This document shows positions 31,591-46,700 of a stretch of DNA of 64,000 nucleotides, piece by piece. Position 1 is the first letter of the stretch. Every line of letters starts with the position of its first letter. The position numbers and the translations under genes were made by a program. The notes beneath the pieces were generated by a model that saw nothing but the letters and a program-made list of their open reading frames with translations, made no database searches and had not been told where the DNA came from. The stretch comes from Strigamia acuminata (lineage: Eukaryota > Arthropoda > Chilopoda > Geophilomorpha > Linotaeniidae), in contig CASHSZ010000069.1 in assembly GCA_949358305.1 (NCBI GenBank), positions 1 through 64,000 of the forward strand, in the 5' to 3' direction.

Positions 31591-34500
31591 CACCAACTTT
31601 TGTCAATTTTTGACAGATTTTCACGGAATTTCAGCGACATTTTACGAGACGTTTCTGCCCGATGGGACGGACTTCTGTAAAACATTGCTTAAAATCCATG
31701 GAAATTTATCACATATTGACAAAATTCGGTGCAAGTTTTGTCAGAAATTAGGAAAAAACTTTTTTCAAAACTCGTCCAACGCGCCGGTAAATTGAGCGCC
31801 CACGTGCGTCGACAGTGGGCGCTTCAAAACCGCGTGGACACTGTCAGATCTCGGCACAGTTTGATGCGCCCAAATCTAGCAATACTTGCACCGACTTTTG
31901 GCAATTTGTGACAAATTTTCACAGAATTTCGGCAACATTTTACGACACATTTCTGCCCGGTTGGACACATTTCCACAGGTTTTTTGTAAAACGTTGCTAA
32001 AATTCCGTTGAATTTCATCAAAAATTGTGTCAAAAGTCGGTGACGGGCGGAGGGGCGAGCTCCGGGCGCCCGAGAGAGAGAGAGAAAGAGAGAGAGAGGG
32101 GACGGCCGGGGCTCCCGCCAACGGGCGGAGGGGCGAGCCTTGGCGGGTTGGGCGTGCACTATCTAGGCATGTGGGCGCTCGATTTACCGGCACGTTGGAC
32201 AAGTTTTGAAAATTTTTTTTTCCTAATTTTTGACAAAATTAGCACCGAATTTTGCCAATATTTGATAAATTTCCACGGAATTTTATCAATGTTTTACAAA
32301 AAACCCCTGGAAATGTGTCCAATCGAGCAGAAATGTCTCGTAAAATATCGCTGAAATTTGTCTAAAATTGACAAAAAATCGGTGCAAGTTTTGCTAGATA
32401 TTTGCCCGGATCAAACTGTGCCCGAAACCGCCCGATCTGACAGTGTGCACGCGGGCTGGACGTGCCCACTGTCCCCGCATGTGCACTCGCTGGCGCGTTG
32501 GACGAGTTTAAGAAGATTTTATCAATTTCTGACAAAACTTGCATCGATTTTTTGTCAATATTTGATAAATTTCCCCAGAATTTTAGCAATAAAACCTTTG
32601 AAAATGTATCCAAAAGAGCAGAAATGTCCTGTAAAATATTGCTGAAAATCTGTTGAAATTCATCAAATATTGACAAAAATCTGTGACGAGCGGAGGGGCG
32701 ATCCTTTGGCGGCCGAAAGAGAGAGGGGGGACGGTCGGGGCTCCCGCCGACGGGCGGAGGGGCGAGCCTTGGCGGCCGAGAGAGAGAGAGAGAGAGGACG
32801 GCCGGGGCTCCCGCCGGCGCACTGTCCACGCATGGGCGCGCTCGATTTACTGGCGCGTTGGACGAATTTTAAATTTTTTGTTTCCTATTTCTGACAAAAT
32901 TTGCACCGACTTTTGGCAATTTGTGACAAATTTTCACAGAATTTCGGCAACATTTTACGACACATTTCTGCCCGGTTGGACACATTTCCACAGGTTTTTT
33001 GTAAAACGTTGCTAAAATTCCGTTGAATTTCATCAAAAATTGTGTCAAAAGTCGGTGACGGGCGGAGGGGCGAGCTCCGGGCGCCCGAGAGAGAGAGAGA
33101 AAGAGAGAGAGAGGGGACGGCCGGGGCTCCCGCCAACGGGCGGAGGGGCGAGCCTTGGCGGGTTGGGCGTGCACTATCTAGGCATGTGGGCGCTCGATTT
33201 ACCGGCACGTTGGACAAGTTTTGAAAATTTTTTTTTCCTAATTTTTGACAAAATTAGCACCGAATTTTGCCAATATTTGATAAATTTCCACGGAATTTTA
33301 TCAATGTTTTACAAAAAACCCCTGGAAATGTGTCCAATCGAGCAGAAATGTCTCGTAAAATATTGCTGAAATTTGTCTAAAATTGACAAAAAATCGGTGC
33401 AAGTTTTGCTAGATATTTGCCCGGATCAAACTGTGCCCGAAACCGCCCGATCTGACAGTGTGCACGCGGGCTGGACGTGCCCACTGTCCCCGCATGTGCA
33501 CTCGCCGGCGCGTTGGACGAGTTTAAGAAGATTTTATCAGTTTCTGACAAAACTTGCATCGATTTTTTGTCAATTTTTGATAAATTTCCCCAGAATTTTA
33601 GCAATAAAACCTTTGAAAATGTATCCAAAAGAGCAGAAATGTCCTGTAAAATATTGCTGAAAATCTGTTGAAATTCATCAAATATTGACAAAAATCTGTG
33701 ACGAGCGGAGGGGCGATCCTTTGGCGGCCGAAAGAGAGAGGGGGGACGGTCGGGGCTCCCGCCGACGGGCGGAGGGGCGAGCCTTGGCGGCCGAGAGAGA
33801 GAGAGAGAGAGGACGGCCGGGGCTCCCGCCGGCGCACTGTCCACGCATGGGCGCGCTCGATTTACTGGCGCGTTGGACGAATTTTAAATTTTTTGTTTCC
33901 TATTTCTGACAAAATTTGCACAGACTTTTGTCAATTTTTGACAAATTTTCACGGAATTTCAGCAATGGGACGGACTTATGTAAAACATCGCTTAAAATCT
34001 GGAAATCTGTCAAATCTTCTTTAAATTTATGCAAGATATTGGGAAATTTTGGTTTAACTCGTCCAACGGGCCGGTAAATCGAGCGCCCACACGCGCCCAC
34101 ATGCACGTCCAACCCGCATGGGCACTGTCACATCGGACGTTTGTTGCGTGCAAAACTTGCACCGACTTTTGGCCATTTTTGGTTAAACTTCCGCACAATT
34201 TCTGCCCGATTGGACACTGAGGTTCGGTTTCCGACCGGGTCGTTTCTTGTCCGACCCGCGGCGCGTCGCGGCGCGGCCGGAGGACGGCCCTCGTCCCCAA
34301 AAACCACACTCCGAGTCACGGGTCGCACGGCCAACAGGCCGTGACGGGCCGTAGCGGGTCGAAAACGGGCCGTTAACGGCCCGTTGACGGCCCGTTAGCG
34401 GCCCGCATGAGGTCGCACGGGCCGTCGGCGAGCCGAAGTCCGGGAACGAAGGCCGTTACGGGACCGTGACGGGACCGTCGGCGGCCCGTTAACGGCCCGT

Positions 34501-35295
34501 GCGAGCCGTTACGGGATCGTGACGGGACCGTCGGCGGCCCGTTAACGGCCCGTGCGAGCCGTTACGGAATCGTGACGGGACCGTCGGCGGCCCGTTAACG
34601 GCCCGTGCGGGCCGTTACGGGATCGTGACGGGACCGTCGGCGGCCCGTTAACGGCCCGTGCGACCCCATGCGGGCCGTTGACGGGCCGTTAACGGGCCGT
34701 TAACGGGCCGTTAACGGGCCGTGACGGTGTAAATCGAAAAAATCAACAACCGACAACACGTACATGAAAACGCGTACAACATTCATAGACATTAATCTCG
34801 AATCCTGTTTTTGGTTTTACGCCGTTAACGGGCCGTTAACGGCCCGTTAACGGCCCGTTAACGGCCCGTTAACGGCCCGCATGAGGTCGTACGGGCCGTT
34901 ACGGGGTCGTGACGGGACCGTCGGCGGCCCGTTAACGGCCCGTGCGGGCCGTTACGGGATAGTTACGGAACCGTCGGCGGCCCGTTAACGGCCCGTGCGA
35001 GCCGTTACGGGATCGTGACGGGACCGTCGGCGGCCCGTTAACGGCCCGTGCGAGCCGTTACGGGATTGTGACGGGACCGTCGGCGGCCCGTTAACGGCCC
35101 GTGCGGGCCGTTTTCGACCCGTTGCGGCCGTTTTCGACCCGTTGCGGCCCGTTTTCGACCCGTTACGGTCCTTGGCCGTAACGGGCCGAAAACGGGAAAA
35201 CTGAAAAAGTCGAGTGCGAGACCACGTGACCCGGAGTGTGGTTTTTGGGGACGAGGGCCGTCCTCCGACCGCGCCGTGACGCGCCGCGGGTCGGT
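31591..35295 (+). repeat. Higher-order unit 2, short form (2 trimers, 3705 bp)
   Basis: Trimers at 31889 and 32904; GC-rich block 34219-35295. The first trimer has tgtcaatatttgataa in M3, also seen in first trimers of some other units. Confidence 0.9.
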
Positions 35296-38200
35296 CACCA
35301 ACTTTTGTCAATTTTTGACAGATTTTCACGGAATTTCAGCGACATTTTACGAGACGTTTCTGCCCGATGGGACGGACTTCTGTAAAACATTGCTTAAAAT
35401 CCATGGAAATTTATCACATATTGACAAAATTCGGTGCAAGTTTTGTCAGAAATTAGGAAAAAACTTTTTTCAAAACTCGTCCAACGCGCCGGTAAATTGA
35501 GCGCCCACGTGCGTCGACAGTGGGCGCTTCAAAACCGCGTGGACACTGTCAGATCTCGGCACAGTTTGATGCGCCCAAATCTAGCAATACTTGCACCGAC
35601 TTTTGGCAATTTGTGACAAATTTTCACAGAATTTCGGCAACATTTTACGACACATTTCTGCCCGGTTGGACACATTTCCACAGGTTTTTTGTAAAACGTT
35701 GCTAAAATTCTGTTGAATTTCATCAAAAATTGTGTCAAAAGTCGGTGACGGGCGGAGGGGCGAGCTCCGGGCGCCCGAGAGAGAGAGAGAAAGAGAGAGA
35801 GAGGGGACGGCCGGGGCTCCCGCCAACGGGCGGAGGGGCGAGCCTTGGCGGGTTGGGCGTGCACTATCTAGGCATGTGGGCGCTCGATTTACCGGCACGT
35901 TGGACAAGTTTTGAAAATTTTTTTTTCCTAATTTTTGACAAAATTAGCACCGAATTTTGCCAATATTTGATAAATTTCCACGGAATTTTATCAATGTTTT
36001 ACAAAAAACCCCTGGAAATGTGTCCAATCGAGCAGAAATGTCTCGTAAAATATCGCTGAAATTTGTCTAAAATTGACAAAAAATCGGTGCAAGTTTTGCT
36101 AGATATTTGCCCGGATCAAACTGTGCCCGAAACCGCCCGATCTGACAGTGTGCACGCGGGCTGGACGTGCCCACTGTCCCCGCATGTGCACTCGCCGGCG
36201 CGTTGGACGAGTTTAAGAAGATTTTATCAATTTCTGACAAAACTTGCATCGATTTTTTGTCAATTTTTGATAAATTTCCCCAGAATTTTAGCAATAAAAC
36301 CTTTGAAAATGTATCCAAAAGAGCAGAAATGTCCTGTAAAATATTGCTGAAAATCTGTTGAAATTCATCAAATATTGACAAAAATCTGTGACGAGCGGAG
36401 GGGCGATCCTTTGGCGGCCGAAAGAGAGAGGGGGGACGGTCGGGGCTCCCGCCGACGGGCGGAGGGGCGAGCCTTGGCGGCCGAGAGAGAGAGAGAGAGA
36501 GGACGGCCGGGGCTCCCGCCGGCGCACTGTCCACGCATGGGCGCGCTCGATTTACTGGCGCGTTGGACGAATTTTAAATTTTTTGTTTCCTATTTCTGAC
36601 AAAATTTGCACCGACTTTTGGCAATTTGTGACAAATTTTCACAGAATTTCGGCAACATTTTACGACACATTTCTGCCCGGTTGGACACATTTCCACAGGT
36701 TTTTTGTAAAACGTTGCTAAAATTCCGTTGAATTTCATCAAAAATTGTGTCAAAAGTCGGTGACGGGCGGAGGGGCGAGCTCCGGGCGCCCGAGAGAGAG
36801 AGAGAAAGAGAGAGAGAGGGGACGGCCGGGGCTCCCGCCAACGGGCGGAGGGGCGAGCCTTGGCGGGTTGGGCGTGCACTATCTAGGCATGTGGGCGCTC
36901 GATTTACCGGCACGTTGGACAAGTTTTGAAAATTTTTTTTTCCTAATTTTTGACAAAATTAGCACCGAATTTTGCCAATATTTGATAAATTTCCACGGAA
37001 TTTTATCAATGTTTTACAAAAAACCCCTGGAAATGTGTCCAATCGAGCAGAAATGTCTCGTAAAATATTGCTGAAATTTGTCTAAAATTGACAAAAAATC
37101 GGTGCAAGTTTTGCTAGATATTTGCCCGGATCAAACTGTGCCCGAAACCGCCCGATCTGACAGTGTGCACGCGGGCTGGACGTGCCCACTGTCCCCGCAT
37201 GTGCACTCGCCGGCGCGTTGGACGAGTTTAAGAAGATTTTATCAGTTTCTGACAAAACTTGCATCGATTTTTTGTCAATTTTTGATAAATTTCCCCAGAA
37301 TTTTAGCAATAAAACCTTTGAAAATGTATCCAAAAGAGCAGAAATGTCCTGTAAAATATTGCTGAAAATCTGTTGAAATTCATCAAATATTGACAAAAAT
37401 CTGTGACGAGCGGAGGGGCGATCCTTTGGCGGCCGAAAGAGAGAGGGGGGACGGTCGGGGCTCCCGCCGACGGGCGGAGGGGCGAGCCTTGGCGGCCGAG
37501 AGAGAGAGAGAGAGAGGACGGCCGGGGCTCCCGCCGGCGCACTGTCCACGCATGGGCGCGCTCGATTTACTGGCGCGTTGGACGAATTTTAAATTTTTTG
37601 TTTCCTATTTCTGACAAAATTTGCACAGACTTTTGTCAATTTTTGACAAATTTTCACGGAATTTCAGCAATGGGACGGACTTATGTAAAACATCGCTTAA
37701 AATCTGGAAATCTGTCAAATCTTCTTTAAATTTATGCAAGATATTGGGAAATTTTGGTTTAACTCGTCCAACGGGCCGGTAAATCGAGCGCCCACACGCG
37801 CCCACATGCACGTCCAACCCGCATGGGCACTGTCACATCGGACGTTTGTTGCGTGCAAAACTTGCACCGACTTTTGGCCATTTTTGGTTAAACTTCCGCA
37901 CAATTTCTGCCCGATTGGACACTGAGGTTCGGTTTCCGACCGGGTCGTTTCTTGTCCGACCCGCGGCGCGTCGCGGCGCGGCCGGAGGACGGCCCTCGTC
38001 CCCAAAAACCACACTCCGAGTCACGGGTCGCACGGCCAACAGGCCGTGACGGGCCGTAGCGGGTCGAAAACGGGCCGTTAACGGCCCGTTGACGGCCCGT
38101 TAGCGGCCCGCATGAGGTCGCACGGGCCGTCGGCGAGCCGAAGTCCGGGAACGAAGGCCGTTACGGGACCGTGACGGGACCGTCGGCGGCCCGTTAACGG

Positions 38201-39009
38201 CCCGTGCGAGCCGTTACGGGATCGTGACGGGACCGTCGGCGGCCCGTTAACGGCCCGTGCGAGCCGTTACGGAATCGTGACGGGACCGTCGGCGGCCCGT
38301 TAACGGCCCGTGCGGGCCGTTACGGGATCGTGACGGGACCGTCGGCGGCCCGTTAACGGCCCGTGCGACCCCATGCGGGCCGTTGACGGGCCGTTAACGG
38401 GCCGTTAACGGGCCGTTAACGGGCCGTGACGGTGTAAATCGAAAAAATCAACAACCGACAACACGTACATGAAAACGCGTACAACATTCATAGACATTAA
38501 TCTCGAATCCTGTTTTTGGTTTTACGCCGTTAACGGGCCGTTAACGGCCCGTTAACGGCCCGTTAACGGCCCGCATGAGGTCGTACGGGCCGTTACGGGG
38601 TCGTGACGGGACCGTCGGCGGCCCGTTAACGGCCCGTGCGGGCCGTTACGGGATAGTTACGGAACCGTCGGCGGCCCGTTAACGGCCCGTGCGAGCCGTT
38701 ACGGGATCGTGACGGGACCGTCGGCGGCCCGTTAACGGCCCGTGCGAGCCGTTACGGGATTGTGACGGGACCGTCGGCGGCCCGTTAACGGCCCGTGCGG
38801 GCCGTTTTCGACCCGTTGCGGCCGTTTTCGACCCGTTGCGGCCGTTTTCGACCCGTTGCGGCCCGTTTTCGACCCGTTACGGTCCTTGGCCGTAACGGGC
38901 CGAAAACGGGAAAACTGAAAAAGTCGAGTGCGAGACCACGTGACCCGGAGTGTGGTTTTTGGGGACGAGGGCCGTCCTCCGACCGCGCCGTGACGCGCCG
39001 CGGGTCGGT
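35296..39009 (+). repeat. Higher-order unit 3, short form (2 trimers, 3714 bp)
   Basis: Trimers at 35594 and 36609; GC-rich block 37924-39009. It has one extra ttttcgacccgttgcggcc repeat near 38820-38860, shared with units 6 and 7. M1 carries aaattctgttgaa, shared only with unit 1. Confidence 0.9.
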
Positions 39010-42000
39010 CACCAACTTTTGTCAATTTTTGACAGATTTTCACGGAATTTCAGCGACATTTTACGAGACGTTTCTGCCCGATGGGACGGACTTCTGTAAA
39101 ACATTGCTTAAAATCCATGGAAATTTATCACATATTGACAAAATTCGGTGCAAGTTTTGTCAGAAATTAGGAAAAAACTTTTTTCAAAACTCGTCCAACG
39201 CGCCGGTAAATTGAGCGCCCACGTGCGTCGACAGTGGGCGCTTCAAAACCGCGTGGACACTGTCAGATCTCGGCACAGTTTGATGCGCCCAAATCTAGCA
39301 ATACTTGCACCGACTTTTGGCAATTTGTGACAAATTTTCACAGAATTTCGGCAACATTTTACGACACATTTCTGCCCGGTTGGACACATTTCCACAGGTT
39401 TTTTGTAAAACGTTGCTAAAATTCCGTTGAATTTCATCAAAAATTGTGTCAAAAGTCGGTGACGGGCGGAGGGGCGAGCTCCGGGCGCCCGAGAGAGAGA
39501 GAGAAAGAGAGAGAGGGGACGGCCGGGGCTCCCGCCAACGGGCGGAGGGGCGAGCCTTGGCGGGTTGGGCGTGCACTATCTAGGCATGTGGGCGCTCGAT
39601 TTACCGGCACGTTGGACAAGTTTTGAAAATTTTTTTTTCCTAATTTTTGACAAAATTAGCACCGAATTTTGCCAATATTTGATAAATTTCCACGGAATTT
39701 TATCAATGTTTTACAAAAAACCCCTGGAAATGTGTCCAATCGAGCAGAAATGTCTCGTAAAATATCGCTGAAATTTGTCTAAAATTGACAAAAAATCGGT
39801 GCAAGTTTTGCTAGATATTTGCCCGGATCAAACTGTGCCCGAAACCGCCCGATCTGACAGTGTGCACGCGGGCTGGACGTGCCCACTGTCCCCGCATGTG
39901 CACTCGCCGGCGCGTTGGACGAGTTTAAGAAGATTTTATCAATTTCTGACAAAACTTGCATCGATTTTTTGTCAATATTTGATAAATTTCCCCAGAATTT
40001 TAGCAATAAAACCTTTGAAAATGTATCCAAAAGAGCAGAAATGTCCTGTAAAATATTGCTGAAAATCTGTTGAAATTCATCAAATATTGACAAAAATCTG
40101 TGACGAGCGGAGGGGCGATCCTTTGGCGGCCGAAAGAGAGAGGGGGGACGGTCGGGGCTCCCGCCGACGGGCGGAGGGGCGAGCCTTGGCGGCCGAGAGA
40201 GAGAGAGAGAGAGGACGGCCGGGGCTCCCGCCGGCGCACTGTCCACGCATGGGCGCGCTCGATTTACTGGCGCGTTGGACGAATTTTAAATTTTTTGTTT
40301 CCTATTTCTGACAAAATTTGCACCGACTTTTGGCAATTTGTGACAAATTTTCACAGAATTTCGGCAACATTTTACGACACATTTCTGCCCGGTTGGACAC
40401 ATTTCCACAGGTTTTTTGTAAAACGTTGCTAAAATTCCGTTGAATTTCATCAAAAATTGTGTCAAAAGTCGGTGACGGGCGGAGGGGCGAGCTCCGGGCG
40501 CCCGAGAGAGAGAGAGAAAGAGAGAGAGAGGGGACGGCCGGGGCTCCCGCCAACGGGCGGAGGGGCGAGCCTTGGCGGGTTGGGCGTGCACTATCTAGGC
40601 ATGTGGGCGCTCGATTTACCGGCACGTTGGACAAGTTTTGAAAATTTTTTTTTCCTAATTTTTGACAAAATTAGCACCGAATTTTGCCAATATTTGATAA
40701 ATTTCCACGGAATTTTATCAATGTTTTACAAAAAACCCCTGGAAATGTGTCCAATCGAGCAGAAATGTCTCGTAAAATATCGCTGAAATTTGTCTAAAAT
40801 TGACAAAAAATCGGTGCAAGTTTTGCTAGATATTTGCCCGGATCAAACTGTGCCCGAAACCGCCCGATCTGACAGTGTGCACGCGGGCTGGACGTGCCCA
40901 CTGTCCCCGCATGTGCACTCGCCGGCGCGTTGGACGAGTTTAAGAAGATTTTATCAATTTCTGACAAAACTTGCATCGATTTTTTGTCAATATTTGATAA
41001 ATTTCCCCAGAATTTTAGCAATAAAACCTTTGAAAATGTATCCAAAAGAGCAGAAATGTCCTGTAAAATATTGCTGAAAATCTGTTGAAATTCATCAAAT
41101 ATTGACAAAAATCTGTGACGAGCGGAGGGGCGATCCTTTGGCGGCCGAAAGAGAGAGGGGGGACGGTCGGGGCTCCCGCCGACGGGCGGAGGGGCGAGCC
41201 TTGGCGGCCGAGAGAGAGAGAGAGAGAGGACGGCCGGGGCTCCCGCCGGCGCACTGTCCACGCATGGGCGCGCTCGATTTACTGGCGCGTTGGACGAATT
41301 TTAAATTTTTTGTTTCCTATTTCTGACAAAATTTGCACCGACTTTTGGCAATTTGTGACAAATTTTCACAGAATTTCGGCAACATTTTACGACACATTTC
41401 TGCCCGGTTGGACACATTTCCACAGGTTTTTTGTAAAACGTTGCTAAAATTCCGTTGAATTTCATCAAAAATTGTGTCAAAAGTCGGTGACGGGCGGAGG
41501 GGCGAGCTCCGGGCGCCCGAGAGAGAGAGAGAAAGAGAGAGAGAGGGGACGGCCGGGGCTCCCGCCAACGGGCGGAGGGGCGAGCCTTGGCGGGTTGGGC
41601 GTGCACTATCTAGGCATGTGGGCGCTCGATTTACCGGCACGTTGGACAAGTTTTGAAAATTTTTTTTTCCTAATTTTTGACAAAATTAGCACCGAATTTT
41701 GCCAATATTTGATAAATTTCCACGGAATTTTATCAATGTTTTACAAAAAACCCCTGGAAATGTGTCCAATCGAGCAGAAATGTCTCGTAAAATATCGCTG
41801 AAATTTGTCTAAAATTGACAAAAAATCGGTGCAAGTTTTGCTAGATATTTGCCCGGATCAAACTGTGCCCGAAACCGCCCGATCTGACAGTGTGCACGCG
41901 GGCTGGACGTGCCCACTGTCCCCGCATGTGCACTCGCCGGCGCGTTGGACGAGTTTAAGAAGATTTTATCAATTTCTGACAAAACTTGCATCGATTTTTT

Positions 42001-43705
42001 GTCAATTTTTGATAAATTTCCCCAGAATTTTAGCAATAAAACCTTTGAAAATGTATCCAAAAGAGCAGAAATGTCCTGTAAAATATTGCTGAAAATCTGT
42101 TGAAGTTCATCAAATATTGACAAAAATCTGTGACGAGCGGAGGGGCGATCCTTTGGCGGCCGAAAGAGATAGGGGGGACGGTCGGGGCTCCCGCCGACGG
42201 GCGGAGGGGCGAGCCTTGGCGGCCGAGAGAGAGAGAGAGAGAGGACGGCCGGGGCTCCCGCCGGCGCACTGTCCACGCATGGGCGCGCTCGATTTACTGG
42301 CGCGTTGGACGAATTTTAAATTTTTTGTTTCCTATTTCTGACAAAATTTGCACAGACTTTTGTCAATTTTTGACAAATTTTCACGGAATTTCAGCAATGG
42401 GACGGACTTATGTAAAACATCGCTTAAAATCTGGAAATCTGTCAAATCTTCTTTAAATTTATGCAAGATATTGGGAAATTTTGGTTTAACTCGTCCAACG
42501 GGCCGGTAAATCGAGCGCCCACACGCGCCCACATGCACGTCCAACCCGCATGGGCACTGTCACATCGGACGTTTGTTGCGTGCAAAACTTGCACCGACTT
42601 TTGGCCATTTTTGGTTAAACTTCCGCACAATTTCTGCCCGATTGGACACTGAGGTTCGGTTTCCGACCGGGTCGTTTCTTGTCCGACCCGCGGCGCGTCG
42701 CGGCGCGGCCGGAGGACGGCCCTCGTCCCCAAAAACCACACTCCGAGTCACGGGTCGCACGGCCAACAGGCCGTGACGGGCCGTAGCGGGTCGAAAACGG
42801 GCCGTTAACGGCCCGTTGACAGCCCGTTAGCGGCCCGCATGAGGTCGCACGGGCCGTCGGCGAGCCGAAGTCCGGGAACGAAGGCCGTTACGGGACCGTG
42901 ACGGGACCGTCGGCGGCCCGTTAACGGCCCGTGCGAGCCGTTACGGGATCGTGACGGGACCGTCGGCGGCCCGTTAACGGCCCGTGCGAGCCGTTACGGA
43001 ATCGTGACGGGACCGTCGGCGGCCCGTTAACGGCCCGTGCGGGCCGTTACGGGATCGTGACGGGACCGTCGGCGGCCCGTTAACGGCCCGTGCGACCCCA
43101 TGCGGGCCGTTGACGGGCCGTTAACGGGCCGTTAACGGGCCGTTAACGGGCCGTGACGGTGTAAATCGAAAAAATCAACAACCGACAACACGTACATGAA
43201 AACGCGTACAACATTCATAGACATTAATCTCGAATCCTGTTTTTGGTTTTACGCCGTTAACGGCCCGTTAACGGCCCGTTAACGGCCCGCATGAGGTCGT
43301 ACGGGCCGTTACGGGGTCGTGACGGGACCGTCGGCGGCCCGTTAACGGCCCGTGCGGGCCGTTACGGGATAGTTACGGAACCGTCGGCGGCCCGTTAACG
43401 GCCCGTGCGAGCCGTTACGGGATCGTGACGGGACCGTCGGCGGCCCGTTAACGGCCCGTGCGAGCCGTTACGGGATTGTGACGGGACCGTCGGCGGCCCG
43501 TTAACGGCCCGTGCGGGCCGTTTTCGACCCGTTGCGGCCGTTTTCGACCCGTTGCGGCCCGTTTTCGACCCGTTACGGTCCTTGGCCGTAACGGGCCGAA
43601 AACGGGAAAACTGAAAAAGTCGAGTGCGAGACCACGTGACCCGGAGTGTGGTTTTTGGGGACGAGGGCCGTCCTCCGACCGCGCCGTGACGCGCCGCGGG
43701 TCGGT
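39010..43705 (+). repeat. Higher-order unit 4, long form (3 trimers, 4696 bp)
   Basis: Trimers at 39308, 40321 and 41336; GC-rich block 42651-43705. Private variants shared only with unit 8: a GA tract 2 bp shorter near 39490-39517, agagat in place of agagag near 42168, and ttgacagcccg near 42817. All three recur exactly 16,834 bp downstream. Confidence 0.9.
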
Positions 43706-46700
43706 CACCAACTTTTGTCAATTTTTGACAGATTTTCACGGAATTTCAGCGACATTTTACGAGACGTTTCTGCCCGATGGGACGGACTTCTGTAAAACAT
43801 TGCTTAAAATCCATGGAAATTTATCACATATTGACAAAATTCGGTGCAAGTTTTGTCAGAAATTAGGAAAAAACTTTTTTCAAAACTCGTCCAACGCGCC
43901 GGTAAATTGAGCGCCCACGTGCGTCGACAGTGGGCGCTTCAAAACCGCGTGGACACTGTCAGATCTCGGCACAGTTTGATGCGCCCAAATCTAGCAATAC
44001 TTGCACCGACTTTTGGCAATTTGTGACAAATTTTCACAGAATTTCGGCAACATTTTACGACACATTTCTGCCCGGTTGGACACATTTCCACAGGTTTTTT
44101 GTAAAACGTTGCTAAAATTCCGTTGAATTTCATCAAAAATTGTGTCAAAAGTCGGTGACGGGCGGAGGGGCGAGCTCCGGGCGCCCGAGAGAGAGAGAGA
44201 AAGAGAGAGAGAGGGGACGGCCGGGGCTCCCGCCAACGGGCGGAGGGGCGAGCCTTGGCGGGTTGGGCGTGCACTATCTAGGCATGTGGGCGCTCGATTT
44301 ACCGGCACGTTGGACAAGTTTTGAAAATTTTTTTTTCCTAATTTTTGACAAAATTAGCACCGAATTTTGCCAATATTTGATAAATTTCCACGGAATTTTA
44401 TCAATGTTTTACAAAAAACCCCTGGAAATGTGTCCAATCGAGCAGAAATGTCTCGTAAAATATCGCTGAAATTTGTCTAAAATTGACAAAAAATCGGTGC
44501 AAGTTTTGCTAGATATTTGCCCGGATCAAACTGTGCCCGAAACCGCCCGATCTGACAGTGTGCACGCGGGCTGGACGTGCCCACTGTCCCCGCATGTGCA
44601 CTCGCCGGCGCGTTGGACGAGTTTAAGAAGATTTTATCAATTTCTGACAAAACTTGCATCGATTTTTTGTCAATTTTTGATAAATTTCCCCAGAATTTTA
44701 GCAATAAAACCTTTGAAAATGTATCCAAAAGAGCAGAAATGTCCTGTAAAATATTGCTGAAAATCTGTTGAAATTCATCAAATATTGACAAAAATCTGTG
44801 ACGAGCGGAGGGGCGATCCTTTGGCGGCCGAAAGAGAGAGGGGGGACGGTCGGGGCTCCCGCCGACGGGCGGAGGGGCGAGCCTTGGCGGCCGAGAGAGA
44901 GAGAGAGAGAGGACGGCCGGGGCTCCCGCCGGCGCACTGTCCACGCATGGGCGCGCTCGATTTACTGGCGCGTTGGACGAATTTTAAATTTTTTGTTTCC
45001 TATTTCTGACAAAATTTGCACCGACTTTTGGCAATTTGTGACAAATTTTCACAGAATTTCGGCAACATTTTACGACACATTTCTGCCCGGTTGGACACAT
45101 TTCCACAGGTTTTTTGTAAAACGTTGCTAAAATTCCGTTGAATTTCATCAAAAATTGTGTCAAAAGTCGGTGACGGGCGGAGGGGCGAGCTCCGGGCGCC
45201 CGAGAGAGAGAGAGAAAGAGAGAGAGAGGGGACGGCCGGGGCTCCCGCCAACGGGCGGAGGGGCGAGCCTTGGCGGGTTGGGCGTGCACTATCTAGGCAT
45301 GTGGGCGCTCGATTTACCGGCACGTTGGACAAGTTTTGAAAATTTTTTTTTCCTAATTTTTGACAAAATTAGCACCGAATTTTGCCAATATTTGATAAAT
45401 TTCCACGGAATTTTATCAATGTTTTACAAAAAACCCCTGGAAATGTGTCCAATCGAGCAGAAATGTCTCGTAAAATATTGCTGAAATTTGTCTAAAATTG
45501 ACAAAAAATCGGTGCAAGTTTTGCTAGATATTTGCCCGGATCAAACTGTGCCCGAAACCGCCCGATCTGACAGTGTGCACGCGGGCTGGACGTGCCCACT
45601 GTCCCCGCATGTGCACTCGCCGGCGCGTTGGACGAGTTTAAGAAGATTTTATCAATTTCTGACAAAACTTGCATCGATTTTTTGTCAATTTTTGATAAAT
45701 TTCCCCAGAATTTTAGCAATAAAACCTTTGAAAATGTATCCAAAAGAGCAGAAATGTCCTGTAAAATATTGCTGAAAATCTGTTGAAATTCATCAAATAT
45801 TGACAAAAATCTGTGACGAGCGGAGGGGCGATCCTTTGGCGGCCGAAAGAGAGAGGGGGGACGGTCGGGGCTCCCGCCGACGGGCGGAGGGGCGAGCCTT
45901 GGCGGCCGAGAGAGAGAGAGAGAGAGGACGGCCGGGGCTCCCGCCGGCGCACTGTCCACGCATGGGCGCGCTCGATTTACTGGCGCGTTGGACGAATTTT
46001 AAATTTTTTGTTTCCTATTTCTGACAAAATTTGCACCGACTTTTGGCAATTTGTGACAAATTTTCACAGAATTTCGGCAACATTTTACGACACATTTCTG
46101 CCCGGTTGGACACATTTCCACAGGTTTTTTGTAAAACGTTGCTAAAATTCCGTTGAATTTCATCAAAAATTGTGTCAAAAGTCGGTGACGGGCGGAGGGG
46201 CGAGCTCCGGGCGCCCGAGAGAGAGAGAGAAAGAGAGAGAGAGGGGACGGCCGGGGCTCCCGCCAACGGGCGGAGGGGCGAGCCTTGGCGGGTTGGGCGT
46301 GCACTATCTAGGCATGTGGGCGCTCGATTTACCGGCACGTTGGACAAGTTTTGAAAATTTTTTTTTCCTAATTTTTGACAAAATTAGCACCGAATTTTGC
46401 CAATATTTGATAAATTTCCACGGAATTTTATCAATGTTTTACAAAAAACCCCTGGAAATGTGTCCAATCGAGCAGAAATGTCTCGTAAAATATTGCTGAA
46501 ATTTGTCTAAAATTGACAAAAAATCGGTGCAAGTTTTGCTAGATATTTGCCCGGATCAAACTGTGCCCGAAACCGCCCGATCTGACAGTGTGCACGCGGG
46601 CTGGACGTGCCCACTGTCCCCGCATGTGCACTCGCCGGCGCGTTGGACGAGTTTAAGAAGATTTTATCAGTTTCTGACAAAACTTGCATCGATTTTTTGT

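Noticed and set aside
38795-39214. 139-codon plus-strand open frame across the GC block (also near 51914 and 55629)
   Set aside because: It appears only where an extra ttttcgacccgttgcggcc repeat removes a stop; it is repeat-derived and absent from the other units.
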